From Acidobacteriota bacterium (GTDB lineage: Bacteria; Acidobacteriota; Polarisedimenticolia; J045), in the NCBI GenBank assembly GCA_027064265.1, contig JAMOQA010000577.1, forward strand, positions 1 through 5,497: a stretch of DNA of 5,497 nt, in the 5' to 3' direction. A program made the translations under genes and the position numbers. Below the pieces are notes generated by a model that worked only from the letters and a program-made list of their open reading frames with translations, had not been told where the DNA came from and searched no databases. Positions 4,783-5,497 of the stretch are shown here, in pieces. How positions within the stretch are numbered: position 1 is the first letter of the stretch; each line of letters begins with the position of its first letter.

Positions 4783-5497
4783 GTCTCGGTGCCTCCCTCG
4801 CGCCCCGCGAACCACTCCCGGATGCGCCGCGCCCGCGCCGGCCCGACCGCCGCCGCGAGTGCCTCCTCGGGCGCTTCCCGCACGCCCGCGACCGAGCCGA
4901 ACTGGGCGAGCAGGCGCTTCGCGATGACGGGCCCGATGCCCGGGATCTCGGTCAGCGCCGTCCGAAACTCCGCCCGGGAACGGGCCCGGCGATGGCCCCT
5001 GAGCGCGAACCGGTGGGCCTCGTCCCGCAGCTGCTGGAGCAGGTGGAGGAGCGGGTCCCCCCGGTCGAGCCGGACCGGCTCCGGCCGACCGGGGAGGAAG
5101 ATCTCCTCATCCCGCTTCGCGAGGGACAGCACCGGCAGGTCGGCGGCCCCGGCCTCCGCCAGCGCCCGGACCGCGGCGGCGAGCTGCCCCTTCCCCCCGT
5201 CGACCAGCACGGCATCGGGAAGGCGCTTCCCCTCCCGCACGAGGCGCCGGACGCGGCGGCCCAGCACCTCGGCGAGGGCGGCGTAGTCGTCACCGGGATC
5301 GGCCCGGCGCGGACGGTAGAGCCGGTAGTCCGACTTCTTCGGACGGCCGCCCTCGAAGACGACGAGGGAGACGCGGGGCTCGGTCCCCTGGACGTGGCTC
5401 GCGTCCAGCGCCTCGACCCGGTAGGGAACCTCGTCGAGCCCGAGCAGGTCGCGCAGCGCCTCGAGGGCGACCACGCCGCCCCGGTGCGCCGCGAGGC
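4779..5497 (-). CDS. uvrC: UvrABC excinuclease subunit C, C-terminal part (N-terminus beyond right edge)
   Basis: The frame is open from the right edge to a TAG at 4781-4779, giving 238 residues of the C-terminal part of UvrC, the nuclease of nucleotide excision repair that cuts both sides of a lesion after UvrB loading. The RNase-H-like endonuclease domain responsible for the 5' incision is clear: EALDASHVQGTEP (catalytic Asp at visible residue 31), KKSDYR, VLVDGGKGQL (Asp 99), LAKRDEEIFLPG (125-136) and RDEAHRFAL (His 161). All three residues of the known catalytic set (Asp, Asp, His) are kept. Residues about 181-229 form the tandem helix-hairpin-helix DNA-binding region (LTEIPGIGPVIAKRLLAQFGS, then VGPARARRI). 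The GIY-YIG and UVR domains should lie beyond 5497. The gene converges on, and overlaps by 4 bases, the HPr-kinase-like gene. Confidence 0.97.
   Translation of the reverse strand, partial: LAAHRGGVVALEALRDLLGLDEVPYRVEALDASHVQGTEPRVSLVVFEGGRPKKSDYRLYRPRRADPGDDYAALAEVLGRRVRRLVREGKRLPDAVLVDGGKGQLAAAVRALAEAGAADLPVLSLAKRDEEIFLPGRPEPVRLDRGDPLLHLLQQLRDEAHRFALRGHRRARSRAEFRTALTEIPGIGPVIAKRLLAQFGSVAGVREAPEEALAAAVGPARARRIREWFAGREGGTET

Noticed and set aside
3598..4815. Minus-strand open frame of about 405 codons opposite the HPr-kinase-like gene
   Set aside because: The opposite strand carries intact Walker A and SDD motifs with a good ribosome site. The minus-strand translation has no family features and crosses into uvrC.
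5472..5474. GTG at 5474 as the start of a short nuclease protein
   Set aside because: The frame stays open to the window edge with UvrC-like residues (LAAHRGG) before it, so this is an internal Val codon of a longer uvrC.

Overview
The window is a very GC-rich bacterial chromosomal segment. Almost every codon third position is G or C, GTG starts are used freely, and good Shine-Dalgarno sequences precede three of the five genes. The gene content (uvrC, a trans-type prenyl diphosphate synthase, a bacterial HPr-kinase-like protein) is ordinary chromosomal bacterial content. I see no transposase, integrase, phage gene, CRISPR array, tRNA or rRNA. I cannot assign a phylum from this sequence.

Layout. 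Positions 1-2392 hold a two-gene minus-strand unit. A prenyl diphosphate synthase resembling CrtE-type geranylgeranyl diphosphate synthases (1508-2392) is followed after 2 bases by a membrane protein with an alkaline-phosphatase-superfamily domain (1-1505), cut by the left edge. A 97-base divergent spacer (2393-2489) carries a perfect 8-bp inverted repeat and a possible promoter for the rightward gene. That gene (2490-3674) encodes a membrane-anchored envelope protein with a ZU5-like beta domain and a C-terminal RlpA-like double-psi beta-barrel. A 214-base spacer (3675-3888) is packed with inverted repeats, including a 139-base nested imperfect palindrome. Then comes an HPr-kinase-like P-loop protein (3889-4782) with a strong ribosome binding site. 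It converges on the 3' half of uvrC (minus strand, 4779-5497, cut by the right edge), and the two stop codons share one CTAG.

How the genes relate. Only the prenyl synthase and the phosphatase-like protein look co-transcribed and translationally coupled. The rightward genes are separated by the hairpin-rich spacer and look like separate units. UvrC is nucleotide excision repair and shows no functional link to its neighbours. The points most worth a second look are the nested palindrome at 3724-3862, the altered catalytic motifs of the phosphatase-like protein, the ZU5-like plus RlpA-like combination, and the lone HPr-kinase-like gene. I do not see a convincing new multi-gene system.
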